From: Vreelandella halophila
GTDB lineage: Bacteria > Pseudomonadota > Gammaproteobacteria > Pseudomonadales > Oleiphilaceae
Assembly: GCF_019903425.1 (NCBI RefSeq)
Contig: NZ_JACHUZ010000013.1
Span: forward strand, 2,424,361-2,488,360
DNA: 64,000 nt
Direction of reading: 5' to 3'
Positions 8,185 through 15,705 of the stretch are shown in pieces. Within the stretch, counting starts at the first letter, position 1. Every line of letters starts with the position of its first letter. The notes under the pieces were generated by a model. It was not told the DNA's origin, ran no database searches, and saw nothing but the letters and a program-made list of their open reading frames with translations. The position numbers were made by a program, and so were the translations under genes.

Positions 8185-9600
8185 ATGAATACGCTTGGCT
8201 TCCGGAAAATCGCTTGCCTTCTCTCGGCTTGCTTCTTCGCTACAGCCTATGGCCAACCCAACATATCCGCCGTTGAGCCTGTCGATCGGGCCGAGGAAGA
8301 GGGAACTCAGTTCTTCCGGGTTACCGGGTCCGGCTTCGGGGATAAGCAGCAAGGCCCCCCCGTACTGCATGACTTCGGCACATACACTTTTGAGAATGGC
8401 ACGCGGAACAATTTTCAGGGCAACTTTTTTTCTCATGGACAATACATGCATGACGCCAACGACGAGCGCATGCGCGTCTGGGATGGCGTTGGAACCCCGG
8501 GAGGGAATATTGATCGCGCACCGACGGCCTTCATTCGAAGCGGCGACCTGCGGCATGAGGATGTGGGCGCCCATTATCGTATGCGTGGAGGCGCTTTCGT
8601 CGGTCTTCCAATGGCTTACGGCGGCGATCACAACCTGGACCCATCCTTGAGGCGATACCCTCGCCCCGACGGTAACACCCAAATATACGTATCCTGGTGG
8701 ATACGAACTGAGTTTGATCCCCAGAAGCACGTTGAGATTCAGCAAACTGGCATCTCCGGTAACTTCGACTTCGGCGAGTCCGAACTAACCCGAGGGGAGC
8801 GCTTTGTTGTTCCCAGCGGCGGCGCCCAAGGTATTGATGTCGATGGCTGGGTCATCGGCATCAACGACAACGGATGGCTCGAGATCGAGTTTGATACCAT
8901 GTCGAATGTCGACCGGTTGGCTGGCAAAACGCTCATTGGGCAATCGACTGGCGCAGAGGCTTACATTTCTGATGACAGTGGGACGATCAGTAAATTCACT
9001 AGCCCAGGAAAATATGCACGCATCTGGGAAACAGGGGGTGGCTCCAACGGCCTTCGAGCGTCTTGGGCACTGGATAGAATCTATGTATCCCCGAAAACTG
9101 GGCCTGGTGATGCGGGCAGCGACTGGTTTCGAGCCGACCTGGAACCTCAGGCTTGGAATTTAATGGAATACATGATTGATAAATCCCGCGGTACTGCGGA
9201 GTACTGGGTCAATTTCGAGAAGCAAGGCAGCTTCAGTTTTGATCCCTCAGTTACTGAGCATGCCGACTCCAGCCCGACTCTCCAATTGGTAGGCCAGAAC
9301 ACCGGAGACTTTGGCCTAAACACCTTTGAAATCAGCGAACCCTACATGGACAGCACCTGGCAGCGAGTTATTGTCGCCGACTCAAGGAACCTTGAGTCAG
9401 CGACTTCCTACGAACTGCAACGCCCGCTGCGTTGGTCCGAAAACAGCATTGAATTCGCTTTTACCCAAGGTCAGCTGCCGACGGATGATAATACATACTA
9501 TCTCTTCATTTTTGACCGCAATGGTGTGAAAAACCCAGAGGGATACCCTCTCAAAGTGGTGTCTCCCCCGAATCCACCGTCCATCGAGTCGGTACAGTGA
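8185..9600 (+). CDS. secreted protein of unknown function inside the EPS locus
   Basis: This 471-residue protein begins with a signal peptide (MNTLGFRKIACLLSACFF, cleavage likely after ATAYG), so it is exported from the cytoplasm. Residues 25-55 (PNISAVEPVDRAEEEGTQ, then RVTGSGFG) resemble the start of an IPT/TIG beta-sandwich repeat. The rest is rich in Trp, Gly, Asp and Asn, with segments such as IYVSWWIRTEF and GTAEYWVNFEKQGSF that recall concanavalin-like carbohydrate-binding or lyase folds; this is impression, not proof. No transmembrane anchor or PEP-CTERM tail is present. It is the only plus-strand gene inside the minus-strand EPS series, and convergent with the CapK-like gene. A role in binding, trimming or anchoring the EPS outside the cell is an inference from location. 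Confidence 0.8.
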   Translation: MNTLGFRKIACLLSACFFATAYGQPNISAVEPVDRAEEEGTQFFRVTGSGFGDKQQGPPVLHDFGTYTFENGTRNNFQGNFFSHGQYMHDANDERMRVWDGVGTPGGNIDRAPTAFIRSGDLRHEDVGAHYRMRGGAFVGLPMAYGGDHNLDPSLRRYPRPDGNTQIYVSWWIRTEFDPQKHVEIQQTGISGNFDFGESELTRGERFVVPSGGAQGIDVDGWVIGINDNGWLEIEFDTMSNVDRLAGKTLIGQSTGAEAYISDDSGTISKFTSPGKYARIWETGGGSNGLRASWALDRIYVSPKTGPGDAGSDWFRADLEPQAWNLMEYMIDKSRGTAEYWVNFEKQGSFSFDPSVTEHADSSPTLQLVGQNTGDFGLNTFEISEPYMDSTWQRVIVADSRNLESATSYELQRPLRWSENSIEFAFTQGQLPTDDNTYYLFIFDRNGVKNPEGYPLKVVSPPNPPSIESVQ

Positions 9601-9626
9601 CTGTTTTTCGGACATTCAAAACAACT

Positions 9627-9712
9627 CTGAATTCAGATAATAACTGCAGCACTTTGGAGTAAACCGGCGGCCCTCCTACCTCTAATGTGCTTCAGCTATT
9701 ATCTGAACTCAG
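9627..9712. repeat. 26-bp imperfect inverted repeat between convergent genes
   Basis: Arms at 9627-9652 and 9687-9712 are complementary over 26 positions with three mismatches, separated by 34 bases. The left arm also contains the perfect palindrome CTGAATTCAG. The right arm covers the stop codon of the CapK-like gene, and the left arm lies just after the stop of the secreted-protein gene. It could form a long hairpin and terminate transcription from both sides, although neither flank has a clear T-run. A small palindromic mobile element or a recombination scar is the alternative. Confidence 0.6.
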
Positions 9713-11103
9713 GATCTTGGTTCAAACTCACTAACCACCGCTCGAAATTTTCCATTCTTCTCTCTCTCAATCGTATCCACTGCTAATATCTCAATTTCAG
9801 TATCAGCTCCTACTCGCTTTCGGAGCTCATACTGCAGCCTATTTTCCTCATTCTTAGTAAACCCATGATCAGGTACAACCAAAACCTGAATATTCCCCGC
9901 CTTATCCTGCTTGACCTTCGCTTCGATAATAGAGCCACCTCCTTTAAAGATAGGATCCAGTCTTCCTACTGGCGTTCCATCCAGCCTGTAAACCAAGTCA
10001 TCAACCCGCCCCTCGATTTCTTCAATTACAGGGAAAGACCGGCCACAGTTACAGCTACGACTCTCGTGTGATACCGAAATAATATCCCCTGTATCATATC
10101 TAATAAGAGGCATTGCGCGATTTAAAAGCCCCGTCGCAATTAATCGCCCCTCCTCTTTGGAGACCTCTAGCCCCCTCTCATTCAATACTTCAAAAATTCC
10201 ATGCTCCGGATGAAAGTGCATTTTTCCATGTTCACACTCGGATGCGAAAAACGCCATCTCAGTACAGCCATACTGGTTTATGGTTGGTGCATCAAAAGCT
10301 TTGGAAATGGCTTCTCTCTGATAATCAAGTAAATTTTCTGCCGTACAGATCACCAGCTTAGGTCTTAGGGGCTCAGCTTCAGAGTCGAGCACATACAACG
10401 CTATTTGATAGAGACTTGAGGGGTACCCTATTATCTCTTCTGGGTTATAATCACAGAGCTTCTTATAGTAGTGATGAATGTTTTTTTCCGAGAGATGATA
10501 AGACGAAAAAATCAGATTTCTCTGTGCAATATCATAGCGCCAAAAGGGAGGTTTTTCTTGGGAGGCCTTCATAATAACCCGACCAAACAGAGTGGCGCGC
10601 TTCGACCTAGCACTAATTCCAAACCAAGATCTTAGCCGGGAAAAAAACGCATAGTGGTATGTTCGACACCTTCTATCACACCAGATCTTCAGGGGAGATC
10701 CCGTAGTGCCACTCGTACTGAGAGTCATTAAGTCTTTTTTTCTATAGTCAGATGAAATAAAGTCATCTGGATTTTTCCGAATATCATCTTTACTTATGAC
10801 AGGGAAACGTTTAATGCACGTCTGACCTGTTATGTCGCACTCATTAATACCATTATTAGAAGCCCACCGCGAATAATAAGGAACTGTTCTTATGGCATGT
10901 CTCGCTAGATCAACAAACTTTTCTTCTTGCAATAGCTTTAACTTTTCAGTGGAATACAGTTCGGTTTTTTTCAGGAACTCAAGAAACTCTGGCGCCTCTT
11001 TCGAATAGCGACTTCGCCACAACCAAAATCCATAAGCACTAACAAGAAGATTTTGAAAAATTACAGGTGCGTTATAATAGAAAAATTCTACGACCTTATT
11101 CAT
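9709..11103 (-). CDS. CapK/PaaK-like adenylate-forming enzyme
   Basis: This encodes a 464-residue member of the phenylacetate-CoA ligase-like branch of adenylating enzymes, as found in capsule loci under the name CapK. The ATP-binding P-loop is STSGTTGSPLKIW (about residues 129-141). NQYGCTEMAFFASECEHG is the region where the family has its aromatic-x-T-E motif, and LIRYDTGDI is the core hinge motif. A Cys pair (SCNCG) follows. Such enzymes activate a carboxylate as an acyl-adenylate; the acceptor in EPS synthesis is unknown, and some members may not make a CoA thioester. The N-terminal segment looks amphipathic. The gene is AT-rich, like the glycosyltransferase before it. Its last codons lie in the right arm of a long inverted repeat. 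Confidence 0.85.
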   Translation of the reverse strand: MNKVVEFFYYNAPVIFQNLLVSAYGFWLWRSRYSKEAPEFLEFLKKTELYSTEKLKLLQEEKFVDLARHAIRTVPYYSRWASNNGINECDITGQTCIKRFPVISKDDIRKNPDDFISSDYRKKDLMTLSTSGTTGSPLKIWCDRRCRTYHYAFFSRLRSWFGISARSKRATLFGRVIMKASQEKPPFWRYDIAQRNLIFSSYHLSEKNIHHYYKKLCDYNPEEIIGYPSSLYQIALYVLDSEAEPLRPKLVICTAENLLDYQREAISKAFDAPTINQYGCTEMAFFASECEHGKMHFHPEHGIFEVLNERGLEVSKEEGRLIATGLLNRAMPLIRYDTGDIISVSHESRSCNCGRSFPVIEEIEGRVDDLVYRLDGTPVGRLDPIFKGGGSIIEAKVKQDKAGNIQVLVVPDHGFTKNEENRLQYELRKRVGADTEIEILAVDTIEREKNGKFRAVVSEFEPRS

Positions 11104-11252
11104 AGTAATTTATCACTCACCCGTACCAACTGAATCAAAACGTTAGCCACATTTAAATATACTTTCTTATATTTTTGAGCCATTGCAAAACTAGATATTT
11201 TGTTAGCTACCTTTAAGTCCCATTTTTTATCAGATAATTCCCGCGGACTCAC
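11100..11252 (-). CDS. possible 50-residue ORF or shifted C-terminus of the preceding glycosyltransferase
   Basis: A frame starting with GTG at 11252 runs 50 codons (VSPRELSDKKWDLKVANKIS at its start) and ends with a TGA that overlaps the ATG of the CapK-like gene (TATGA). It overlaps the last seven codons of the glycosyltransferase in another frame, so it could instead be that protein's original C-terminus after a one-base shift. Inside it, GTTAGCCACATTTAA (11142-11156) and GTTAGCTACCTTTAA (11202-11216) form a 15-bp direct repeat on the plus strand with two differences. The stretch is AT-rich, so a chance open frame is possible. Confidence 0.2.
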   Translation of the reverse strand: MSPRELSDKKWDLKVANKISSFAMAQKYKKVYLNVANVLIQLVRVSDKLL

Positions 11253-12225
11253 AGACTCGTGAAAACTGGATATTCCATTCCCGGTCTAAGATCTCCACCG
11301 AAGTTTTAGCCTTATATGACAACTGATCTCGGCAGTTCAATGCCTTAATGATGCTATCTATAATCGAGCGTGGATTACGTGGGTCTGCGTAGACTGCGCA
11401 GCCCCCAAAATACTGTTGCAATGTCGGAGTGTCGGATAGAACTAATGGCTTCGCGAGTGATAATGCTTCATACGCACCGCAGTTGAGAATTAAGTCCTTT
11501 TTCGTAAGGACCACGACAGCATCAGCATTAGCCAGCGCACTGGCATACGTCTCTTCGTCCACAAATCCGCAGAAATGTACACCTTTTTCTTCTAGAGCCT
11601 CTTTCTCCGCTTCACTGTACGTCTTCCGGTAATTACCGGTCATAAATAAAGTGGCCCTATCCCCAAGGCCAACCCCAGCCTGTACCAACTCTTGTATCGG
11701 CTCATCATCATCAAACATGGTGATGCAAACGACTTTAGCGGTATCACTCAGTGAGAAAAAGTTGGGGGCGGGCTTACTCGAATCAAGTTGCGGAATCTTG
11801 TCAGGTAACACGACTGCCCTACCACCTGTTTGTTCCACAATGTCTGCAAGGACATGGTTGGTGATGATGTTAAGGTCAGCATTACGAATAGAAAAGTTGC
11901 TTACCGCGTGAAAAATACGGGCTTTCAATGCCTTGGAGTCAGCCGTTTCAAACTTGAAATTGGAGTGTCGATCAACAATCAACCGATAACGAAAGAGAGG
12001 TTTCAGAAGCACGCATAACGCCGCGAGCACCACTGACGGATTCTGGCAAAAGAGATACTTCGGCCTTTCCCGCACCAAGAGCGCGAGGGTAAGCGCAGCC
12101 AAAGCTGGATATCGGATATATCGTGAAGCCTCCAGGGTAAGCGGCTTGTATTTACATTTGAACTGCTCGGCAAGAACGCGAGAGCGTCGATGGTCTTCCC
12201 ACGTCACCCATAACCTATCCTTCAC
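11230..12225 (-). CDS. GT-B fold glycosyltransferase
   Basis: This encodes a 331-residue protein that reads as a GT-B glycosyltransferase distantly related to family 4. The N-terminal half contains RPKYLFCQNPSVVLAALCVL and a DRHSNF element. The C-terminal half contains NADAVVVLTKKDLILNCGAY followed by EALSLAKPLVLSDTPTLQQYF, the donor-binding region with its conserved Glu. It would extend a lipid-linked EPS unit at the inner membrane. The gene is AT-rich, like the CapK-like gene, and the two may have moved together. The reading frame ends about 130 bases before the next gene, and an open +1 frame continues through that gap, so a shifted C-terminus cannot be excluded. The sugar specificity is unknown. 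Confidence 0.82.
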   Translation of the reverse strand: MKDRLWVTWEDHRRSRVLAEQFKCKYKPLTLEASRYIRYPALAALTLALLVRERPKYLFCQNPSVVLAALCVLLKPLFRYRLIVDRHSNFKFETADSKALKARIFHAVSNFSIRNADLNIITNHVLADIVEQTGGRAVVLPDKIPQLDSSKPAPNFFSLSDTAKVVCITMFDDDEPIQELVQAGVGLGDRATLFMTGNYRKTYSEAEKEALEEKGVHFCGFVDEETYASALANADAVVVLTKKDLILNCGAYEALSLAKPLVLSDTPTLQQYFGGCAVYADPRNPRSIIDSIIKALNCRDQLSYKAKTSVEILDREWNIQFSRVCESAGII

Positions 12226-12300
12226 TTATAATCTCCTAACACCGCTACACGTCGGCTTTTTATCAGATAAAAAAGGATGCGAAATATCCAGTGGTTGAGA

Positions 12301-13482
12301 TCACCCATTCGACACTGCTTCCGTCGAAGTTCCATTCCTCAGGTGGCCCCCGTCTCTTCCCAGAACACTGCGATAAACGTCCGTATACGTCTGTGCCATG
12401 GTGCGTGCTGAGTAACAGGCTTCAACGTGCGACCTGGCAGCCTCGGTCTTCCTGTGAGCGGATGCACTGTCCGTCAACGTTTCAGTGATGGAATTTGCCA
12501 AGGCATTGCAATCGCCAGCTGGGGTTAATCGGCCTAACTCCCCCTCCTCGAGTACCGATGGAATAGCCCCGACATCTGATGCCACTACAGGCACCCCGAC
12601 AGCCATTGCCTCAAGCAAGGTAATGGGCAGCCCTTCAGTCCTGGAAGACAGTACCAACACCGACGCGGCTGATAGAATCGAGGGAATATTTGCAACATAA
12701 CCAGGCATTAGACAAGAGTCGGAAAGGCCGGTCTCGTCGGCCTTTTTTCGTAGCTCAGAGCGCATGGGGCCCTCACCAACAATGATCAGCCCTGCTTTGG
12801 GCCAATACTCTTTGACCGTCGCAAAGCTGCCAATCAATAGATCAAATCCCTTCTCATGAGAGAGCCGCCCCACCCCCACAACAACGGGACTGTGGTGGGC
12901 GATGAACTCCTTTATTTCTGTTGGCGCCAATGAATCGTCTGCATGCCGATGAATTTCTCGCAGGTCCAGACCATTCGATACGACTTGAACAATCGTGTGA
13001 GATGCAACCCACGGAGTAATTTCATCGCGCATGCTTTCGCTCACGGGACAAACTGCATCGAGCCGTTTGAGCGCAAACCGGTCAAGCAGTTCGTAAAACC
13101 ACATCTTGGTATAACGACGCGCCCGGACGAAGCCGTGCAATGTTGTGACGACTGGGATGCAAAGGAATTTGCGGGGCATGATTGCAGTCAGGATATTGAA
13201 CTTATAGCCATGTGAATGCAGTAGCTCGAATTGCTTTGCTCTTGCCCAGCGAACAAGCTTGAGCATGCTTTTAATATTCAATCCTGGTTTCATGCGCCAC
13301 GCGATAATCTTCAAACCGAGCCGCGCAGCTTCTGCCTCAATCGGCTTCTCACCGCAACCATGTTCTCCCGCGCTCAGAATAGTCACATCCAGTCCGAGCG
13401 CTTGCTGCTCAGTGGCCAAACTCAACAACATCTTTTCAGCGCCATAAAGCCCGCCACTGTCGATCAAGTGCAAGACTTTCAT
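12301..13482 (-). CDS. family 4 glycosyltransferase
   Basis: This encodes about 393 residues of a GT-B family 4 glycosyltransferase. The preferred start is the ATG at 13482, giving MKVLHLIDSGGLYGAEKMLL, the standard start of the family with its glycine-rich loop; the frame is open to a GTG at 13533. The N-terminal domain has FELLHSHGYKFNILTA. The C-terminal domain has VGVGRLSHEKGFDLLIGSF and SSRTEGLPITLLEAMAVGVP with the donor-binding E-x7-E pair, then VASDVGAIPSVLEEGELG. It probably adds a sugar to the lipid-linked EPS unit. Its ATG overlaps the stop of a short upstream ORF (TATGA), a sign of coupling. The C-terminal tail beyond the GT fold is polar and not conserved-looking. Confidence 0.9.
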   Translation of the reverse strand: MKVLHLIDSGGLYGAEKMLLSLATEQQALGLDVTILSAGEHGCGEKPIEAEAARLGLKIIAWRMKPGLNIKSMLKLVRWARAKQFELLHSHGYKFNILTAIMPRKFLCIPVVTTLHGFVRARRYTKMWFYELLDRFALKRLDAVCPVSESMRDEITPWVASHTIVQVVSNGLDLREIHRHADDSLAPTEIKEFIAHHSPVVVGVGRLSHEKGFDLLIGSFATVKEYWPKAGLIIVGEGPMRSELRKKADETGLSDSCLMPGYVANIPSILSAASVLVLSSRTEGLPITLLEAMAVGVPVVASDVGAIPSVLEEGELGRLTPAGDCNALANSITETLTDSASAHRKTEAARSHVEACYSARTMAQTYTDVYRSVLGRDGGHLRNGTSTEAVSNG

Positions 13483-13601
13483 AGCTCCGCAACAGAAGCG
13501 GAGCGGGTTTTCGTTTCCTGGTCGCCTTCGCACACCTCATTTGACAGGCGATCCGCTTCTACGGGCACCAGAAAGCCGTTGTGTGAGCCATGAATCATCA
13601 T
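13479..13601 (-). CDS. short ORF coupled to the downstream glycosyltransferase
   Basis: A 40-codon ORF starts at tandem ATGs (13601 or 13598) and ends with a TGA overlapping the glycosyltransferase ATG (TATGA). The frame is open upstream to about 13650. It starts MMIHGSHNGFLVPVEADRLS, which resembles the C-terminal catalytic-acid loop of alpha/beta hydrolases (IHG-x-x-D-x-x-VP), but the expected Asp is Asn. It may be the tail of a deleted hydrolase, since exosortase A loci often carry such hydrolases, or a chance frame. Function as a peptide is unsupported. Confidence 0.22.
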   Translation of the reverse strand: MMIHGSHNGFLVPVEADRLSNEVCEGDQETKTRSASVAEL

Positions 13602-13669
13602 GGTTCGGTAGTCCGGAAAATCGTCTTCCGTTGTACGTTGGAGCTCATCAGGTCAACATTCCCAGAGAG

Positions 13670-14824
13670 TTAACCTTTCCTTGGCGCCCAGGTGGTCCGC
13701 TTCTCGCCACGCTGAAATGCCTGGGCGGCGTAAAGGCAAGCGAGATTGAGAAGCACAAAGTAATACGGTATCGCGAACAGGCTCGAGAGTTCTTCCCCTT
13801 TGCTCTCCTTGCTATGCCCGGCACAGGCCACGCCGTAAAAGCCAATCTGGGCCCAGAAGGCCAGCGTGTACCACAAGCCGTCGTTGGACAGGACTGTGGA
13901 AACCAACGCCAGAATTGCCAACGGCACGAAAGCGTAGTATCGCAGAACCTTATGGGACAGCAGCTGGAATGCGTAAAGGCCATGGTTGAACGGGTTGAAT
14001 AGTTGCCTCATGTCGTACAATGCCCAGATGGCCCGAAGGGAGACGCGTAGGCGCATGGCGAACTCGCTTTCCGAGTCCTTAAGGGCCTTTTCCTTGAGCA
14101 GTGCGTCAGGTTCGTAGATGGCCCGCCACCCCTTCTCTACAACCTTCAGGGGTTGGACGAAGTCCGGGAGCTGATCCGGACTCAGCGGCTCATACAGATT
14201 CCGACGCATGGCATCGATGCCGCCATCCACACCCACGATGGAGCCCACGGCCGTTTCCTTTGCACGCAGCCAGTTCTCGTATTTCATGTAACTGCTGCAG
14301 CCATCGCCCATCAGGGAGCCGTCGTCGTGGGTGTAGACCATCTTGCCCGTCACATAGCCCACTCCCGGGTCCGCGAAGTTGCGCACGAGCTTAGCCACGG
14401 CATCTGGTGCCCATTGGGAATTGGCATCGGAGAAGATGATGATCTCGCCCTTGGCCTCGGGGGCGATGAGGTTGAGGCCGGCGGTCTTGCCCTGGCGGGG
14501 GGTCTGGCGGAAGAGGCGGATGCTGACGTCGGACTGGCGGGCGTAGCGTTGGACGATTTGATCGGTGTCGTCCTCGGATTCGTCGGAGACGACGAGGATT
14601 TCCAGGCGGTCCCTGGGGTATTGCTGGGCGATCTTGTTCTCCAGCGTCTCGGCAATGTCCTTCTCCTCATTGTAGGCGGCGATGAGGATGGAGACGTTGG
14701 GCTGATAGTTGTCGTCGTACGCTACCGGGCGCTTTTTCAACGCCAGCAGGCCCATGAGGGCGGGGTAACCAATGTAGATGTAGACGACCAGGGCAGCGGA
14801 GAGCCAGAAGAGCGTTTCGAGCAT
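13670..14824 (-). CDS. membrane-anchored family 2 glycosyltransferase
   Basis: This encodes a 384-residue processive-type family 2 glycosyltransferase. An N-terminal membrane helix (LFWLSAALVVYIYIGYPAL) precedes the GT-A core. PNVSILIAAYNEEKDI is the nucleotide-sugar entry strand, IIIFSDANSQWAPDAV contains the D-x-N/D metal site, and SIVGVDGGIDAMRR with the later KGWRAIYEPDALLKEK lies in the acceptor region. At least two C-terminal membrane segments follow (VLRYYAFVPLAILALVSTVL and a later one). It therefore acts at the inner membrane, likely on a polyprenyl-linked acceptor. It follows the deacetylase with a one-base TGATG overlap, so the two are probably co-translated. It differs from the soluble GT4 enzymes of the locus, and the transferred sugar is not known. 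Confidence 0.92.
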   Translation of the reverse strand: MLETLFWLSAALVVYIYIGYPALMGLLALKKRPVAYDDNYQPNVSILIAAYNEEKDIAETLENKIAQQYPRDRLEILVVSDESEDDTDQIVQRYARQSDVSIRLFRQTPRQGKTAGLNLIAPEAKGEIIIFSDANSQWAPDAVAKLVRNFADPGVGYVTGKMVYTHDDGSLMGDGCSSYMKYENWLRAKETAVGSIVGVDGGIDAMRRNLYEPLSPDQLPDFVQPLKVVEKGWRAIYEPDALLKEKALKDSESEFAMRLRVSLRAIWALYDMRQLFNPFNHGLYAFQLLSHKVLRYYAFVPLAILALVSTVLSNDGLWYTLAFWAQIGFYGVACAGHSKESKGEELSSLFAIPYYFVLLNLACLYAAQAFQRGEKRTTWAPRKG

Positions 14825-15702
14825 CAGGTGGCGGCTCTCAGGTTGAAGGTTTCAAGTTGGGTGGTTTTCTGGTCCAGGACGTTGGCGACCGTGGTGAACT
14901 CGAAGTGATTGACGAGTTTTTCCAGGCGGGCCTCGCACTTGCCCAGGTTGTTGTAGTGGCGGAACTTGGAGAACCATTTGACGTCGAACCGGGGCTGGCC
15001 GGGGTCGATCTCCCAGGGGTGCAGGTAGAAGATGAAGGGCTCGCCCTGGCGGTTCGCCTGGTTCAGGCCCCACTGGCTGAACGGGTACGGGTAGAGCCGG
15101 AAGTAGCCGCCGCCGGCGATGGGCAGCGTGAAACCGCCGAGCTTGAGCGTTGTCAGCGGGAACTCGATCAGCTCATGGCCCTTGTCCGTGGTCAGGCGGT
15201 GGGGCCAGCGGGGGCTGCCCGGCATGCCGTAGCGGTCGTGGCGGACCGGGAATATGGAGGAATCCCAGGTAAAGCCGGCCTCGGCCAGGATGTCCAGGGC
15301 CCAGCGGGACTCGTTGGTGATGGAATAGCTCGCGGCGCGGTAGCCGTTCACGGGCTGCTGCACCTGGTCTTCCAGCAGGGCCTTGGACTTGATGGTTTCC
15401 TCGCGGAAAACCTCCGGGGTCTGGTTGTAGACGAGTTGGTGGCTGTAGCCGTGGCTGGCGATCTCGTGGCCGGCTTCGGCGATGCGTCGCACCAGCGCGG
15501 GGGATTTCTCCGCCACCCAGCCCAGTACGAAAAAGGTTCCCTTGACGCCCGCATTGTCGAAGATCTCCAGCAGACGGTCGGTGTTGGCCTCACAGCGGTA
15601 TTCCATGGACGACCAGTCCTCGGGGCTGATCACCTCGGAAAGGGCCGCCACGTGGAAGTAGTCTTCCACATCGATGGTCAGTGCATTGGGTATGGTGTTC
15701 AT
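14824..15702 (-). CDS. XrtA-system polysaccharide deacetylase
   Basis: This encodes a 292-residue carbohydrate esterase family 4 (NodB-like) deacetylase of the kind found in exosortase A loci. The start NALTIDVEDYFHVAALSE carries the catalytic and metal Asp residues (DVED). GHEIASHGYSHQLVY supplies the two metal-binding His residues. NGYRAASYSIT is the arginine motif, and FIFYLHPWEID near residue 230 gives the C-terminal Leu-His pair. The C-terminal 70 residues extend past the NodB fold, as is usual for this subgroup. It removes acetyl groups from N-acetylated sugars of the EPS or its intermediates. No signal peptide is visible, so it probably acts in the cytoplasm. It lies between the outer-membrane protein and the family 2 transferase in a tight operon. 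Confidence 0.93.
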   Translation of the reverse strand: MNTIPNALTIDVEDYFHVAALSEVISPEDWSSMEYRCEANTDRLLEIFDNAGVKGTFFVLGWVAEKSPALVRRIAEAGHEIASHGYSHQLVYNQTPEVFREETIKSKALLEDQVQQPVNGYRAASYSITNESRWALDILAEAGFTWDSSIFPVRHDRYGMPGSPRWPHRLTTDKGHELIEFPLTTLKLGGFTLPIAGGGYFRLYPYPFSQWGLNQANRQGEPFIFYLHPWEIDPGQPRFDVKWFSKFRHYNNLGKCEARLEKLVNHFEFTTVANVLDQKTTQLETFNLRAAT

Positions 15703-15705
15703 AGG

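Noticed and set aside
8077-8745. 222-codon minus-strand frame opposite the secreted-protein gene
   Set aside because: The plus-strand gene has a signal peptide and natural composition over its whole length; the antisense frame covers only part of it.
9627-9712. Terminal inverted repeats of a full insertion sequence
   Set aside because: No transposase-like frame lies between or near the arms, and the element is only 86 bp.
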